Shown piece after piece: positions 26,360 to 35,703 of a stretch of 64,000 nucleotides of DNA. The stretch comes from Candidatus Avelusimicrobium intestinipullorum (GTDB lineage: Bacteria; Elusimicrobiota; Elusimicrobia; Elusimicrobiales; Elusimicrobiaceae), in the NCBI GenBank assembly GCA_944324635.1, contig CALUXC010000001.1:248001-312000 (forward strand). The letters run 5' to 3'. Position numbers and translations under genes: made by a program. The notes beneath the pieces were generated by a model. The model saw nothing but the letters and a program-made list of their open reading frames with translations, was not told where the DNA came from and did not search any database. Numbering within the stretch: position 1 is the stretch's first letter; every line of letters begins with the position of its first letter.

Positions 26360-27019
26360 TTAATCAGCCATGAAAGAGGAGCTCAACGTCGGTTTTTTTA
26401 CATTCTGCAGATATTGAGCCGCCTTTTCCAAAGACACGGTTCCGGATTTCGCAAAAGTATTCTTGATGGATTTTTGCAAGGCTTCCGTGCGGACCGGCAT
26501 ATTCATCACATACACCGCACCGGCTTTCGTGTTTTTGTATTGGAATACTTGCTGTTTCTTCTGGGAATCTTTTTCAATTTCCATTTCGAAAGCAAACGGT
26601 TCGCCGGCTAATTCACCGGAAGAGTAGGAACCGTATTTCCCCAAGTCCAGCGTAAAGACGAAGAAGGGCGCGGGAGAATTATCGAAATCTTTGAAACAGC
26701 GTTTATCCAAAGCTACGCTTACTACCATCGTGGAGTTTTCCATTTTGTAGTTGTACAGAATGGCGCGGCAAGAAGCGTGAAGCTGGAAAGTGCCTTCTTC
26801 TTTGTATCTGGGGCTTTGATGCAAGACGGTGCCGTGTTCCCACCATTTCAAATTGGCAGCGGTAATCAGAGCGGAAGGAACAGCTCTTTGCTGGGCGGAT
26901 TTAACGGCTTGATTGATTTTGCCAGACAGGCGCTGGCTCAACGGCGCTTCTGCATGGGCCAACGAAGCAACCGTCAAGCTAAAAATAACGGCGAAAAGCG
27001 AAACGAATGTTTTTTTCAT
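26360..27019 (-). CDS. Exported protein related in layout to the 25220 product
   Basis: 219 residues; signal peptide MKKTFVSLFAVIFSLTVASLAHA. Residues 84-109 (CRAILYNYKMEN ... VVSVALDKRCF) parallel the ACKAY...LAGTC segment of the neighbouring protein: paired Cys around a hydrophobic strand, with no His before the second Cys. A following AGAVYVMNMP resembles its GNVMLLWTD strand. The C-terminal part with the GDSGG-like region is missing. Probably a truncated paralogue of the same exported family. AAGGAGA ribosome site and TATAAT in the leader, with AGGACC sites further up. Confidence 0.55.
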   Translation of the reverse strand: MKKTFVSLFAVIFSLTVASLAHAEAPLSQRLSGKINQAVKSAQQRAVPSALITAANLKWWEHGTVLHQSPRYKEEGTFQLHASCRAILYNYKMENSTMVVSVALDKRCFKDFDNSPAPFFVFTLDLGKYGSYSSGELAGEPFAFEMEIEKDSQKKQQVFQYKNTKAGAVYVMNMPVRTEALQKSIKNTFAKSGTVSLEKAAQYLQNVKKPTLSSSFMAD

Positions 27020-27086
27020 TAATTTTTCTCCTTAGTACAGCTTATTATTATAATAGCGTTTTTGAGGAAAAAAAACATAGGCAAAA

Positions 27087-27132
27087 GGTCCTAGAAATAT
27101 AAAAATTTGTACCTATATTTTTTCTGGGTCCT
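27087..27132 (-). promoter_or_regulatory. AGGACC sites upstream of 27019
   Basis: Minus strand AGGACCC (27132-27126) and AGGACCTTTTGCC (starting 27092) with ATAGGTAC between them. Related to the elements upstream of 1084, 26176 and 51826. Confidence 0.35.
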
Positions 27133-27141
27133 GGAATACAC

Positions 27142-27173
27142 AAAAAAGCCGGCCTGTTCAGGCCGGCTTTTTA
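27142..27173 (-). terminator. Terminator of groESL
   Basis: Minus strand AAAGCCGGCCTG-AA-CAGGCCGGCTTTTTT. Confidence 0.9.
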
Positions 27174-27186
27174 TGCGGCGGTTAAA

Positions 27187-28821
27187 TTACATCATGCCGC
27201 CCATTCCCCCCATGCCGGGCATAGCCGGGGCGTGGGCGTTTTCTTTTTCGGGAGCGTCGGCCACCAAGGCTTCGGTCAAGAGGACCGTGCCGGTGATGGA
27301 GGCCGCGTTTTCCAAGGCGGTGCGAACCACTTTGGCCGGGTCTACTACGCCCGCTTTCAAGAGGTCGCAATATTTGTCGGTTTCGGCGTCATAGCCGTCG
27401 GCGGCGCCCGTCATTTTAAGGACGTTGTCCACCACTACCGCGCCGTCCAAGCCGGCGTTGACGGCGATTTGTTTCAAAGGAGCCGTCAAGGCTTTGCGCA
27501 CGATATTGATACCGGTGCGGACGTCTTCATTGTCCGCTTTGAGGGCTTCCAGGGCCTTCTGGCTGCGGGCCAAGGCTACACCGCCGCCGGGGACGATGCC
27601 TTCTTCCACGCCCGCTTTGGTGGCGTTTTTGGCGTCTTCCACTTTGGCTTTTTTGGCTTTAAGTTCCGTTTCGGTGGCCGCACCTACGCTGATGACAGCT
27701 ACGCCGCCGGAAAGTTTGGCCAAGCGTTCCTGGAGTTTTTCTTTATCGTATTCGCTCTTGGAGTTTTCAATTTGTTTGCGGATTTGTTCCGAGCGGGCAG
27801 AAATGGCTTCTTTGCTGCCTTTGCCGCTGACGATGGTGGTGTTTTCTTTGTCCACCACTACGCGGGTACACTGGCCGAGCATCGCCAATTCGGCTTTGTC
27901 CAGCTTAATGCCGCGTTCTTCGCTGAGCACTTCGCCGCCGGTCAAGATAGCGATATCTTCCAACATTTCTTTGCGTCTGTCGCCAAAGCCGGGGGCTTTC
28001 ACGGCGCAGCCTTTCAAGGTGCCGCGCAGTTTGTTCACCACCAGCGTGGCCAAGGCTTCGCCGTCCACGTCTTCAGCGATGATGAGGAACTGTTTGCCGC
28101 TCTGTACGATTTTTTCCAACACGGGCAAGAGTTCGTTCATGGAAGAAATTTTCTTATCCGTGATGATGATATACGGGTTTTCCAACACGCATTCCATTCT
28201 TTCGGAATCGGTCACGAAATAAGGCGAAATGTAACCGCGGTCAAACTGCATACCTTCCACAATGTCCAGCTGCGTGGTGGCCGTTTTGCCTTCTTCTACC
28301 GTGATGACGCCTTCGGCACCTACTTTTTCAATGGCTTCGGCAATCATGTTTCCGATTTCGCGGTCGTTGGAAGAAATGGTGGCGATTTGAGCCTTTTCTT
28401 CTTTGGTTTTGACCGGTTTGTGCATTTTGTTCAAGGCTTCTTTGGTGGCTTCTACGGCCATTTCAATGCCTTTTTTCACCAAGGTCGGGTTGGCGCCGGC
28501 GGTGATGTTTTTGATGCCTTCGGTGAGCATAGCGTTAGCCAACACGGTAGCGGTGGTGGTACCGTCACCCGCGACGTCGTTGGTTTTAGAAGCTACTTCA
28601 CGAATGAGCTGCGCGCCCATATTTTCAAATTTGTCTTCCAATTCAATGTCTTTGGCGATGGTCACACCGTCGTCAATAATCAAGGGAGATCCAAACTTTT
28701 TTTCCAAAACTACGCTTCTGCCCTTGGGGCCCAGCGTAACTTTTACAGCATTTGCAACTTTTTCGATGCCCGATTTCATTTTGGCGCGGGCTTCATCGCC
28801 GTAAACAATTTGTTTAGCCAT
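27187..28821 (-). CDS. groEL: Chaperonin GroEL (Hsp60)
   Basis: 544 residues, full length. Landmarks are [17 protein letters not shown], the nucleotide-site [11 protein letters not shown], the apical-domain Glu/Asp-rich segments, GGGVALARS, and the C-terminal Gly-Met tail [11 protein letters not shown]. It forms the tetradecameric folding cage with GroES in the cytoplasm. It lies 20 bp behind groES in one transcript under the CIRCE operator. A clear AAGGAAG ribosome site precedes the ATG. Confidence 0.98.
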   Translation of the reverse strand: MAKQIVYGDEARAKMKSGIEKVANAVKVTLGPKGRSVVLEKKFGSPLIIDDGVTIAKDIELEDKFENMGAQLIREVASKTNDVAGDGTTTATVLANAMLTEGIKNITAGANPTLVKKGIEMAVEATKEALNKMHKPVKTKEEKAQIATISSNDREIGNMIAEAIEKVGAEGVITVEEGKTATTQLDIVEGMQFDRGYISPYFVTDSERMECVLENPYIIITDKKISSMNELLPVLEKIVQSGKQFLIIAEDVDGEALATLVVNKLRGTLKGCAVKAPGFGDRRKEMLEDIAILTGGEVLSEERGIKLDKAELAMLGQCTRVVVDKENTTIVSGKGSKEAISARSEQIRKQIENSKSEYDKEKLQERLAKLSGGVAVISVGAATETELKAKKAKVEDAKNATKAGVEEGIVPGGGVALARSQKALEALKADNEDVRTGINIVRKALTAPLKQIAVNAGLDGAVVVDNVLKMTGAADGYDAETDKYCDLLKAGVVDPAKVVRTALENAASITGTVLLTEALVADAPEKENAHAPAMPGMGGMGGMM

Positions 28822-28841
28822 AGTTCTATCTTCCTTTCAAT

Positions 28842-29135
28842 TTACCCCAAAATACCCAAGATTTCGTCTTGGTGAATGATCAAATACGTTTCATCGTCCA
28901 GTTTGATTTCCGTGCCGGAGTATTTGCCGTAAAGCACGCGGTCGCCTTTTTTAACGTCCATCGGCGTGCGTTCGCCTTTGTCTCCCAGTTTGCCCGGGCC
29001 GACGGCCAGCACTTCACCTTCCATCGGTTTTTCTTTGGCGGTGTCCGGAATGATGATACCCCCCTTCATCGTTTCTCTTTCGATGGGCTTTACGATAATG
29101 CGGTCGCCCAACGGTTTTATTTTCACTTCTGCCAT
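28842..29135 (-). CDS. groES: Co-chaperonin GroES (Hsp10)
   Basis: 97 residues. It starts with [18 protein letters not shown] and carries the mobile loop ([16 protein letters not shown]) that contacts GroEL, then [29 protein letters not shown] split over the beta barrel, and the family end [13 protein letters not shown]. It caps the GroEL cage. First gene of the operon; a sigma-70 promoter and CIRCE lie upstream. Confidence 0.97.
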   Translation of the reverse strand: MAEVKIKPLGDRIIVKPIERETMKGGIIIPDTAKEKPMEGEVLAVGPGKLGDKGERTPMDVKKGDRVLYGKYSGTEIKLDDETYLIIHQDEILGILG

Positions 29136-29190
29136 ATTCCATTCACTCCTTGTACGAAAATATGTGTTAAGAAATCGCCTGGCGGTGTTA

Positions 29191-29217
29191 TTAGCACTCG
29201 CTTTAGCTTAATGCTAA
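29191..29217 (-). promoter_or_regulatory. CIRCE operator (HrcA binding site)
   Basis: On the minus strand TTAGCATTA-N9-GAGTGCTAA. The consensus is TTAGCACTC-N9-GAGTGCTAA, so the proximal half is perfect and the distal half has two mismatches. It overlaps the last bases of the -10 box, a position that lets HrcA block RNA polymerase. A further TTAGCACTC half-site lies at 29264-29256. Confidence 0.9.
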
Positions 29218-29244
29218 TTTAGCATATCTGATTAAAATTGTCAA
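29216..29244 (-). promoter_or_regulatory. groESL promoter
   Basis: Minus strand TTGACA (29244-29239), 17-bp spacer, TAAATT (29221-29216). A near-consensus vegetative promoter whose -10 abuts CIRCE. Confidence 0.85.
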
Positions 29245-29300
29245 CCCCTTTCTTAGAGTGCTAAAAAAGGGGTTGTGTTCTCAGACGATAAAATAAGATT

Positions 29301-30125
29301 TTAGGATCTTGAAAAAAAGTGCTTTATGCGCTGCGTAAAAGACACTTTTTTTGCGGGAAGAATTTTTATCAAAACGGCGGATATATTGTCCTGCCCGTCG
29401 TTTTCGTTGGACTCGCGCACCAGCTGCTTGCACAGCTTGACCAGGGGCATTTGCGCGCCTTCTTTAAGGATTTTTTCCATGTCGCTTTCGCGCAAGCCTT
29501 TATAGAGCCCGTCCGAGCATAAAAGCATGACGTCGCCCAGTTTAATGGGGAATTTTAATAAGTCAAATTCTATGTTCTTTTTGATGCCCATGGCACGGGT
29601 CAGCACGTTTTGAATCTTGGAGCGGTCCGCTTCCGCACGAGTCAGCAGGCCGCGGCGGACGTGTTCCATCGCCAAGGAATGGTCCGTGGTGATTTGCACG
29701 ATTTTGTTGTCCCTAAACAGATACAGGCGCGAATCGCCCACGTGTACGGCGGTGGCAAAGTCTTTATCAAACAAAACGCCCGTAAGGGTGGTGCCCATCA
29801 TACGGTAGATTTCCGAAGATTGCGCCGTGGAGTAAATGGCGGCATTGGCCAAATTGGCCGCCATTAAAAGCTTGCGTTCCACGGGGTCTAATTTAGGAAG
29901 AAAATTATCGGGAATTTTGAGTTGCTGGTTGTTTACTTTGCGCACCGTTTCGGCCAGGACGGACACGGCGATATTGCTGGCGATTTCGCCGGCGCTGTGC
30001 CCCCCCATTCCGTCGGCCACGACGCCCAGGCCCAAATCCGAAGAAATAAGCACATTGTCTTCGTTCTTTTCGCGGATTTTGCCAATGTCGGTTACTGCGG
30101 CGAATTCTATATCAAAGCTGCTCAT
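29301..30125 (-). CDS. PP2C-family protein phosphatase
   Basis: 274 residues; the core matches bacterial Stp/PrpC phosphatases of about 240. Metal-binding motifs are present: VTDIGKIREKNEDN, GVVADGMGGHSAGE, GDSRLYLFRD, LLCSDGLYKG and NDGQDNISAV. It removes phosphate from Ser/Thr of kinase targets in the cytoplasm. The C-terminus has a short basic tail (QRIKHFFSRS). Its start overlaps the stop of the kinase gene by 4 bp, so kinase and phosphatase are translationally coupled. Confidence 0.94.
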   Translation of the reverse strand: MSSFDIEFAAVTDIGKIREKNEDNVLISSDLGLGVVADGMGGHSAGEIASNIAVSVLAETVRKVNNQQLKIPDNFLPKLDPVERKLLMAANLANAAIYSTAQSSEIYRMMGTTLTGVLFDKDFATAVHVGDSRLYLFRDNKIVQITTDHSLAMEHVRRGLLTRAEADRSKIQNVLTRAMGIKKNIEFDLLKFPIKLGDVMLLCSDGLYKGLRESDMEKILKEGAQMPLVKLCKQLVRESNENDGQDNISAVLIKILPAKKVSFTQRIKHFFSRS

Positions 30126-32437
30126 AATTCCTCGCTAAAGAAAATCGTACCCGCACACGTCAGCGTACCAAACACATACAACAGCGTCAACAAGAAGAAG
30201 TAGGCGTTGTTTTGCTGGGCGTTGGCGTTAAAGTTTTTGACCGGCAAACTTACGGCGTAGTCCCATACGCCAAGCTGCATTTTGCTTTCCCCGCCGCGGT
30301 AGTATTCCAGTAAGAAGTGAATAAACAGCGGCATGGTTTTTTCGTCAAACACGCCGGGGGCTTCTTTGACGATTTGTTGTTCCAAAAAAGCGTAGGCTTC
30401 GTCGTTTGTCATATGGGTCAGTTCGTTGGTTTTGTCCAGCGTGGCAAAAACTTGGCGGCGGGAATCCAATCCCACCAGTTTTTCCATTTTTTCGTTGGAT
30501 TTAACCGTGTCGGAACTGCGCACAACGATATTGGCCGTTAAGGCTTGGAGTGTATGGTTCATATTCCCCGCCAAGCCGGACACGGAATAGGCCCAAATTC
30601 CCCCCACGCCAGCCAACATCAGTACAAACGGGAAGAGAATGCGGTCTTTTTCGCTGCGGGAAGCCAAATAGTACGCACTGAGCAGCGCACAGAACAAAGA
30701 CGCATAAAAAATTATTTTTATGAATAAAGACTGCGATTGCGGCGGAATGGTCAAATGGGCGGACAGATACGTCAGCACCATCATCAAGGCTACCAACGCG
30801 GCTGCCAATACGCCCTGCGCGGTAGAGCGGTTCATCGTCCAGCACAATCCCACGGCCCAAGCGGCGGCAAAGAGCAAGTAGCACAAATAATATTCCGGCG
30901 TAAAGATAAATTGGCTTACGTTAGCTAGCTCCATAAACGGCACCTGCGGCGTGAACAACCCCGCCATATACGATATCAGCGACAGAAAAAGCAACAAAGT
31001 CGTAGAATGCGAGAACGCACGTATGGCCGACGAGGCAAAAATCAGCGCCAGCGCCCCGGCGGCTAAGCCGGTCATAGCCATCTGGTTAGGGGCGTATTCG
31101 GCGGCGAAAAACGGCATAATCAGGTTGTAGGCTAACCCGGCATGTTCCACCACATGTACGGAGCAAATTTTCCCCAACAGGTAAAAGATGTACGAAACAG
31201 CCCCCGCAAATACCATAAACAGCGGCACAAACACCAGCATTTTGGTGGCTATGCGCACCGTATTTCCGATGGGAGTGTGTTCCTGAAAGCGCATGGCGGG
31301 CGATTTTTTGGCCGGTTGGAAAACGTCCACCGGTTTTACGTCCGTAGCGGAGAGCATTTGCATCTTTTTTTGTATTGGCTTTGGACTGCGCTCTTCTTTC
31401 TCGGAAGGTAAGGTGGAGTCTAATTGGGGCATTAAAGGCAACTTGGAGGAAGAAGTAGTTTGCTTGCGCACTGGCGCCTGTTGCGCCCGCAATTTCTTCA
31501 GGCTTTCGGTATTTGTTTTTTCTTCTTTGACGATACGGAGAGGTCCTTCCTCTCCCAAATCAATGGCACGGCCGGAGTTCCCCATTTTTACACGCAATTG
31601 GTCTTCCGCGCGCATTTTCTTGAAATAGAGATAGGTTTCTTTTGCGGTTTGAAATCGATCGTCCGGGTTTTTGCTCATTAATTTTTGCACGGCCAGGGAC
31701 AACCAGCCCGGCATGTCGGAACGAATTTTGGCTGGGTCGGGTACAGGGTCGTTGATATGTTTTTGAATAATGTCTATCGTGTTTTTGCCGTTATAAGGGA
31801 ACTGCCCCGTGAGTACATAATACAAGCTGGCCCCGATAGAATACAAATCGGCGCGGGTGTCCAAATCTTTACCCAGGGCTTGTTCGGGCGCGATAAAATA
31901 GGCCGTGCCGGCCAATTCGGTGGTTTTGGTGGAACCTTTTTCTTTGTCCACTTTTTTGGCGATACCAAAGTCCACCAGTTTAGGCTGTCCTTGCGGAGTA
32001 ATTAAAATATTGGAAGGCTTGATGTCGCGGTGGATAATCCCCTTGGCGTGAGCGGCTTCCAGCCCCAAAAGCACACCTTCAAATAAGTCCAGCACCAAAC
32101 CAATAGGCAACACTTTGTTGCGTTTAAGCAATACGGAAAGCGTCTGCCCTTCAATAAAGGACATGACGATAAAATAATACCCTTTTTCCTTTCCTACGTT
32201 GTATACGTTTACGATGTTGGGGTGGTCCAGCTCGGCGATAGCGCGGGCTTCGGTGAGGAAAAGTTCCACGGCTTTTTTATCGTTGGCCAGGGCCGGGCTT
32301 AAAATTTTGACGCACACGATTCTATTGAGTGCTTTATGGCGCGCTTTGTATACCGCGCCCATTCCGCCCTCGGCTACTTTATTTAGAATTTCACATCCGG
32401 AAATTTCTTTTCCTACCAGGGAAGGGTTTTCGTTCAT
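30122..32437 (-). CDS. PknB-type Ser/Thr protein kinase with polytopic membrane domain
   Basis: 771 residues. The kinase domain (about 12-275) has the Gly loop VAEGGMGAVYKA, the VAIK-like Lys in VCVKIL, the catalytic HRDIKPSNIL and the DFG in LVDFGIAKK. A basic/Pro-rich juxtamembrane stretch (about 285-390) leads to roughly eight membrane helices between 395 and 650, then a periplasmic or cytoplasmic C-terminal segment of about 120 residues. Typical PknB proteins have a single helix and PASTA repeats, so the multi-helix sensor part is unusual. Known reaction: phosphorylation of proteins on Ser/Thr. Leader with AAGGAAA. Confidence 0.92.
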   Translation of the reverse strand: MNENPSLVGKEISGCEILNKVAEGGMGAVYKARHKALNRIVCVKILSPALANDKKAVELFLTEARAIAELDHPNIVNVYNVGKEKGYYFIVMSFIEGQTLSVLLKRNKVLPIGLVLDLFEGVLLGLEAAHAKGIIHRDIKPSNILITPQGQPKLVDFGIAKKVDKEKGSTKTTELAGTAYFIAPEQALGKDLDTRADLYSIGASLYYVLTGQFPYNGKNTIDIIQKHINDPVPDPAKIRSDMPGWLSLAVQKLMSKNPDDRFQTAKETYLYFKKMRAEDQLRVKMGNSGRAIDLGEEGPLRIVKEEKTNTESLKKLRAQQAPVRKQTTSSSKLPLMPQLDSTLPSEKEERSPKPIQKKMQMLSATDVKPVDVFQPAKKSPAMRFQEHTPIGNTVRIATKMLVFVPLFMVFAGAVSYIFYLLGKICSVHVVEHAGLAYNLIMPFFAAEYAPNQMAMTGLAAGALALIFASSAIRAFSHSTTLLLFLSLISYMAGLFTPQVPFMELANVSQFIFTPEYYLCYLLFAAAWAVGLCWTMNRSTAQGVLAAALVALMMVLTYLSAHLTIPPQSQSLFIKIIFYASLFCALLSAYYLASRSEKDRILFPFVLMLAGVGGIWAYSVSGLAGNMNHTLQALTANIVVRSSDTVKSNEKMEKLVGLDSRRQVFATLDKTNELTHMTNDEAYAFLEQQIVKEAPGVFDEKTMPLFIHFLLEYYRGGESKMQLGVWDYAVSLPVKNFNANAQQNNAYFFLLTLLYVFGTLTCAGTIFFSEEL

Positions 32438-32596
32438 AATTTTCCTTAATTAAAGAGGGAAAGGTTTCTTTAATATTATACAAAAACTGCTTGATTTTAT
32501 CTCAACCAAACACTAAAATATAACTACAGCTATCATATCATATTTTGCCGAATATGCAATAGGGGGCCCGACCATTTGATGCGGCGGGAATAAAGA

Positions 32597-33058
32597 ATGA
32601 GTGAAAGCAGCTTTACTTTGCTTAGAGATATTGGCAGTTTTGCGTTGGAAAACGGGGAAGAGGTGCGCTTTAGCATTGATGCGTACCGCGGATATCGTTA
32701 TGTATCCGTAAGACGGTATGTCACGTCCGACTCGTTTGCCGGGGCCACGCGGGACGGCATTACCATGACCCCCGAAATTTTGCGCGTACTGGCCCCGCTG
32801 GTGGCGGCCTTGCCGGATGATGTGGCGCTTGTTAAAGACGGCTCCTTGGGTAAATTTGCCAAAAGGCCGGGGATTTGCGTGGTGGCGGCTATCGGTTCTT
32901 TTAAGGGCCGCCGCGGACTGGATTTGCGCCAATGGCAGGAAGACTGTGGATTTACCAAAAAAGGTATTTGGTTGCCACTTGAAAAGTTGCCTGATATAAA
33001 ATCTCTGTTTTTGAAAACAAAAGAAGTACTGGACGAAAAGCCGGAAGATATTTTTTAA
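32597..33058 (+). CDS. Tandem PC4/p15-like single-stranded DNA-binding protein
   Basis: 153 residues. Two repeats of the PC4 fold are visible. Repeat 1 (about 22-75): FSIDAYRGYRYVSVRRYVTS ... GITMTPEILRVL. Repeat 2 (about 90-140): AAIGSFKGRRGLDLRQW ... KKGIWLPLEKLPDI. In PC4 the pattern is F-x-I, a basic beta strand with V-R-x-Y, then GI-x-L and a helix. PC4-like proteins bind single-stranded DNA as dimers; one chain with two domains could act as a fused dimer. The start has only a weak ribosome site. It stands alone, divergent from the kinase gene. Confidence 0.65.
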   Translation: MSESSFTLLRDIGSFALENGEEVRFSIDAYRGYRYVSVRRYVTSDSFAGATRDGITMTPEILRVLAPLVAALPDDVALVKDGSLGKFAKRPGICVVAAIGSFKGRRGLDLRQWQEDCGFTKKGIWLPLEKLPDIKSLFLKTKEVLDEKPEDIF

Positions 33059-33153
33059 TGAGTAGAATGGAAATTCTTTGCATGTACAGAAAAAAATAGA
33101 TCGGAACTGATAAAAAGATTCCTTTGTAGATCTAACGGATAACGAGGTAAAGT

Positions 33154-34173
33154 ATGAAAAAGTTATTTTCTTTGTTATTAGTTCTAATGGGAGTACCCGT
33201 TTTGCTGCAGGCGGAAACGGTGTCTTCCGTGTCGTTTAACCCCTCCCGCATGGGTGAATATACGTATTTGAAAGTGGCGGATAAAGCCAACTTAAAAGGC
33301 GGCTTAAATGCCACGACGTTAAATATCTCCTCCGGAGGGACTGTATCTATGACGACGGACAGCAGCAGCCGCGTGTATCAGATAGATACCGTAACCGGCG
33401 AAGCGAACTCGTCTATAGATATGCCGAATACGGCTTTCCACGGGAACACGGCTAACACGTACAGCAGTTATGATGCGTCGTCTAGCAGTGTGCCCAGCGG
33501 GTTGTTGCCAACGGTCAAAGTGTTAGGCGGCACTCAGCAGTATAACAACGACTCGTATTTGGCTACGGTGGACGCGGTAAATATGCTAAAGCAAAGAGCC
33601 GGCACGCTTAAGGGCGGAACGCTGACTATCGGCGGGAACGAAAGCAATGGGGTCACGTTGTACGGCGGAGATTCTACGCTTGGTTTCCATTTGGCAGGGA
33701 ATGATATTCCAGTGCCGACGGCTGCTCACACCAATACAGGAAAAGAGCTTAGCAACTGCACGTTGGCTTGGGAAAAACGCAAAACAAATGATTCTCCCGC
33801 CAAGGAAGTATGGGTGCTGGCTTTAACGGGGTGTGGTTCCAGTGGTGGTGGTTTTGGTCCCATCACCCCTCCCAACACCCCTCTCATAGAATATAACTGG
33901 GTATTGGACGCAGAAAATGCTGAAACGACTTCGGCGCACCCGGGCAGCCTGGAAGGCCTGCAGGGGTGTGGGGTTACTTGCCCCGTACGGGGGAGTGATA
34001 CCACCTCTGTGGAGTCCATTAAAAACTCCAAACCCCCCACCATCTTGGGGAAATGTACCTCCTCCCAAGTTGGTTCAACGTGTCAAGGCGGATGGTATGT
34101 GGTACCAGAAACTCTCGGTCGGTACACGAAGTATTGCCCGGTATATCGTTGTACTAAGCAGACTTCGTTATAA
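33154..34173 (+). CDS. Exported Cys-rich variable protein, array copy 1
   Basis: 339 residues; signal peptide MKKLFSLLLVLMGVPVLLQA. Residues about 30-235 are a Ser/Thr/Gly-rich core with beta-helix or adhesin-like character and a Cys pair near 205 and 226, followed by a Gly/Pro hinge (GSSGGGFGPITPP). The C-terminal 95 residues begin WVLDAENAE and have six Cys in the order C-x3-C, C-x8-C, and a final CPVYRC. From 33241 to 33794 the DNA is identical to copy 2, while the leader and the C-terminal domain differ. Family not recognised; a surface or pilus-associated protein is plausible. GAGG ribosome site. Confidence 0.75.
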   Translation: MKKLFSLLLVLMGVPVLLQAETVSSVSFNPSRMGEYTYLKVADKANLKGGLNATTLNISSGGTVSMTTDSSSRVYQIDTVTGEANSSIDMPNTAFHGNTANTYSSYDASSSSVPSGLLPTVKVLGGTQQYNNDSYLATVDAVNMLKQRAGTLKGGTLTIGGNESNGVTLYGGDSTLGFHLAGNDIPVPTAAHTNTGKELSNCTLAWEKRKTNDSPAKEVWVLALTGCGSSGGGFGPITPPNTPLIEYNWVLDAENAETTSAHPGSLEGLQGCGVTCPVRGSDTTSVESIKNSKPPTILGKCTSSQVGSTCQGGWYVVPETLGRYTKYCPVYRCTKQTSL

Positions 34174-34187
34174 AGAGTGCTTTTTAT

Positions 34188-34222
34188 CAAAACTCCGGCT
34201 TTTTCAAAAGCCGGAGTTTTTT
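34188..34222 (+). terminator. Terminator of array copy 1
   Basis: AAAACTCCGGCTTTT-loop-AAAAGCCGGAGTTTTTTG; nearly the same hairpin follows copy 2. Confidence 0.88.
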
Positions 34223-34425
34223 GTGGAAGGATAAACCCATATAACGGATAATTTTCGTATAAGGCTTGAATTTTTGAGAATAAAAGTTATGGTATTAATA
34301 GGGGATAAATTGGAGTGGCGTTTTGTATTGCTTGTCAATTCCCTATTTTGTTAAAATAACAAATAAATGTTTTAAGAATATTTCCTTGCTTGATGCAGGG
34401 TAAAATTTCGTGCACAGGAGTTTGT

Positions 34426-35454
34426 ATGAAAAAGTTGCTCTCTTTGTTATTAGTTCTAATGGGAGTACCCGTTTTGTTGCAGGCGGAAACGGTATCTTCC
34501 GTATCGTTTAATCCCTCCCGCATGGGTGAATATACGTATTTGAAAGTGGCGGATAAAGCCAACTTAAAAGGCGGCTTAAATGCCACGACGTTAAATATCT
34601 CCTCCGGAGGGACTGTATCTATGACGACGGACAGCAGCAGCCGCGTGTATCAGATAGATACCGTAACCGGCGAAGCGAACTCGTCTATAGATATGCCGAA
34701 TACGGCTTTCCACGGGAACACGGCTAACACGTACAGCAGTTATGATGCGTCGTCTAGCAGTGTGCCCAGCGGGTTGTTGCCAACGGTCAAAGTGTTAGGC
34801 GGCACTCAGCAGTATAACAACGACTCGTATTTGGCTACGGTGGACGCGGTAAATATGCTAAAGCAAAGAGCCGGCACGCTTAAGGGCGGAACGCTGACTA
34901 TCGGCGGGAACGAAAGCAATGGGGTCACGTTGTACGGCGGAGATTCTACGCTTGGTTTCCATTTGGCAGGGAATGATATTCCAGTGCCGACGGCTGCTCA
35001 CACCAATACAGGAAAAGAGCTTAGCAACTGCACGTTGGCTTGGGAAAAACGCAAAACAAATGATTCCCCCGCCAAGGAAGTATGGGTGCTGGCTTTAACG
35101 GGGTGTGGTTCCAGTGGTGGCGGTTTTGGTCCCATCACCCCTCCCATCACCCCTATTGATCCAGTTAATCCAACCTATGTGTGGGTGTTGACTGCATCAA
35201 ATGCGGAACCTGTCATAAATCCAAATAGTCCTAGTGCACAATTGGGCTGCCCGGCTTCGTGCGGGTCCTCAGCCGCGGTTAATAACCCCGGTGCGGCGGC
35301 GGCCCCAGCGGCTTCACTGCCTGCAGGTGCATTCATCCCTGAGTGTAATGCATCCAATCTTGGCCGTGTTTGTAAATTAGGTGCCCGACTTGTTCCGGGA
35401 GCGGCAGGCCGATATACAAAATATTGTCCAGTCTATCGTTGTTCAGCAAAGTGA
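34426..35454 (+). CDS. Exported Cys-rich variable protein, array copy 2
   Basis: 342 residues from the ATG at 34426 (CAGGAG upstream); an in-frame ATG 36 nt earlier is unlikely because it lacks a ribosome site and would add residues before the signal peptide. Signal peptide and core equal those of copy 1. After the PITPP hinge the C-terminal domain diverges (TYVWVLTASNAEP, Ala-rich insert, LVPGAAGRYTKYCPVYRC), but keeps the W-V-L-x-A-x-N-A-E start, the C-x3-C, C-x7-C and CPVYRC cysteines, and the GRYTKYCPVYRC end. Its upstream 180 bp resemble those of the third copy, so the duplicated unit includes the promoter. Confidence 0.76.
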   Translation: MKKLLSLLLVLMGVPVLLQAETVSSVSFNPSRMGEYTYLKVADKANLKGGLNATTLNISSGGTVSMTTDSSSRVYQIDTVTGEANSSIDMPNTAFHGNTANTYSSYDASSSSVPSGLLPTVKVLGGTQQYNNDSYLATVDAVNMLKQRAGTLKGGTLTIGGNESNGVTLYGGDSTLGFHLAGNDIPVPTAAHTNTGKELSNCTLAWEKRKTNDSPAKEVWVLALTGCGSSGGGFGPITPPITPIDPVNPTYVWVLTASNAEPVINPNSPSAQLGCPASCGSSAAVNNPGAAAAPAASLPAGAFIPECNASNLGRVCKLGARLVPGAAGRYTKYCPVYRCSAK

Positions 35455-35473
35455 TAGAAATCGCTTTTTTCTT

Positions 35474-35508
35474 AAAACTCCGGCTTTTCCAAAAGCCGGA
35501 GTTTTTTA
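35474..35508 (+). terminator. Terminator of array copy 2
   Basis: AAAACTCCGGCTTTT-CC-AAAAGCCGGAGTTTTTTA. Confidence 0.88.
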
Positions 35509-35703
35509 TTGACGGATAAAAATTATAATGGATATTTTGGAGAATGAGACTTGAATTTTTAAGGATAAAAGTTGTGGTATAGGTAGGAGATTCTTGTGTG
35601 TTTTTTTGCTTGCCAAATTCCTATTTTGTCGCACTAACATGTAAATGGTTTAAGAATATTTCCTTGCTTTATGCAGGGCGAAATTTCGTGCAAAGGAGCT
35701 TGT

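Noticed and set aside
27232..28875. Long plus-strand frame opposite groEL
   Set aside because: An antisense shadow of a biased coding sequence (Phe/Gly-rich translation); groEL itself is certain.
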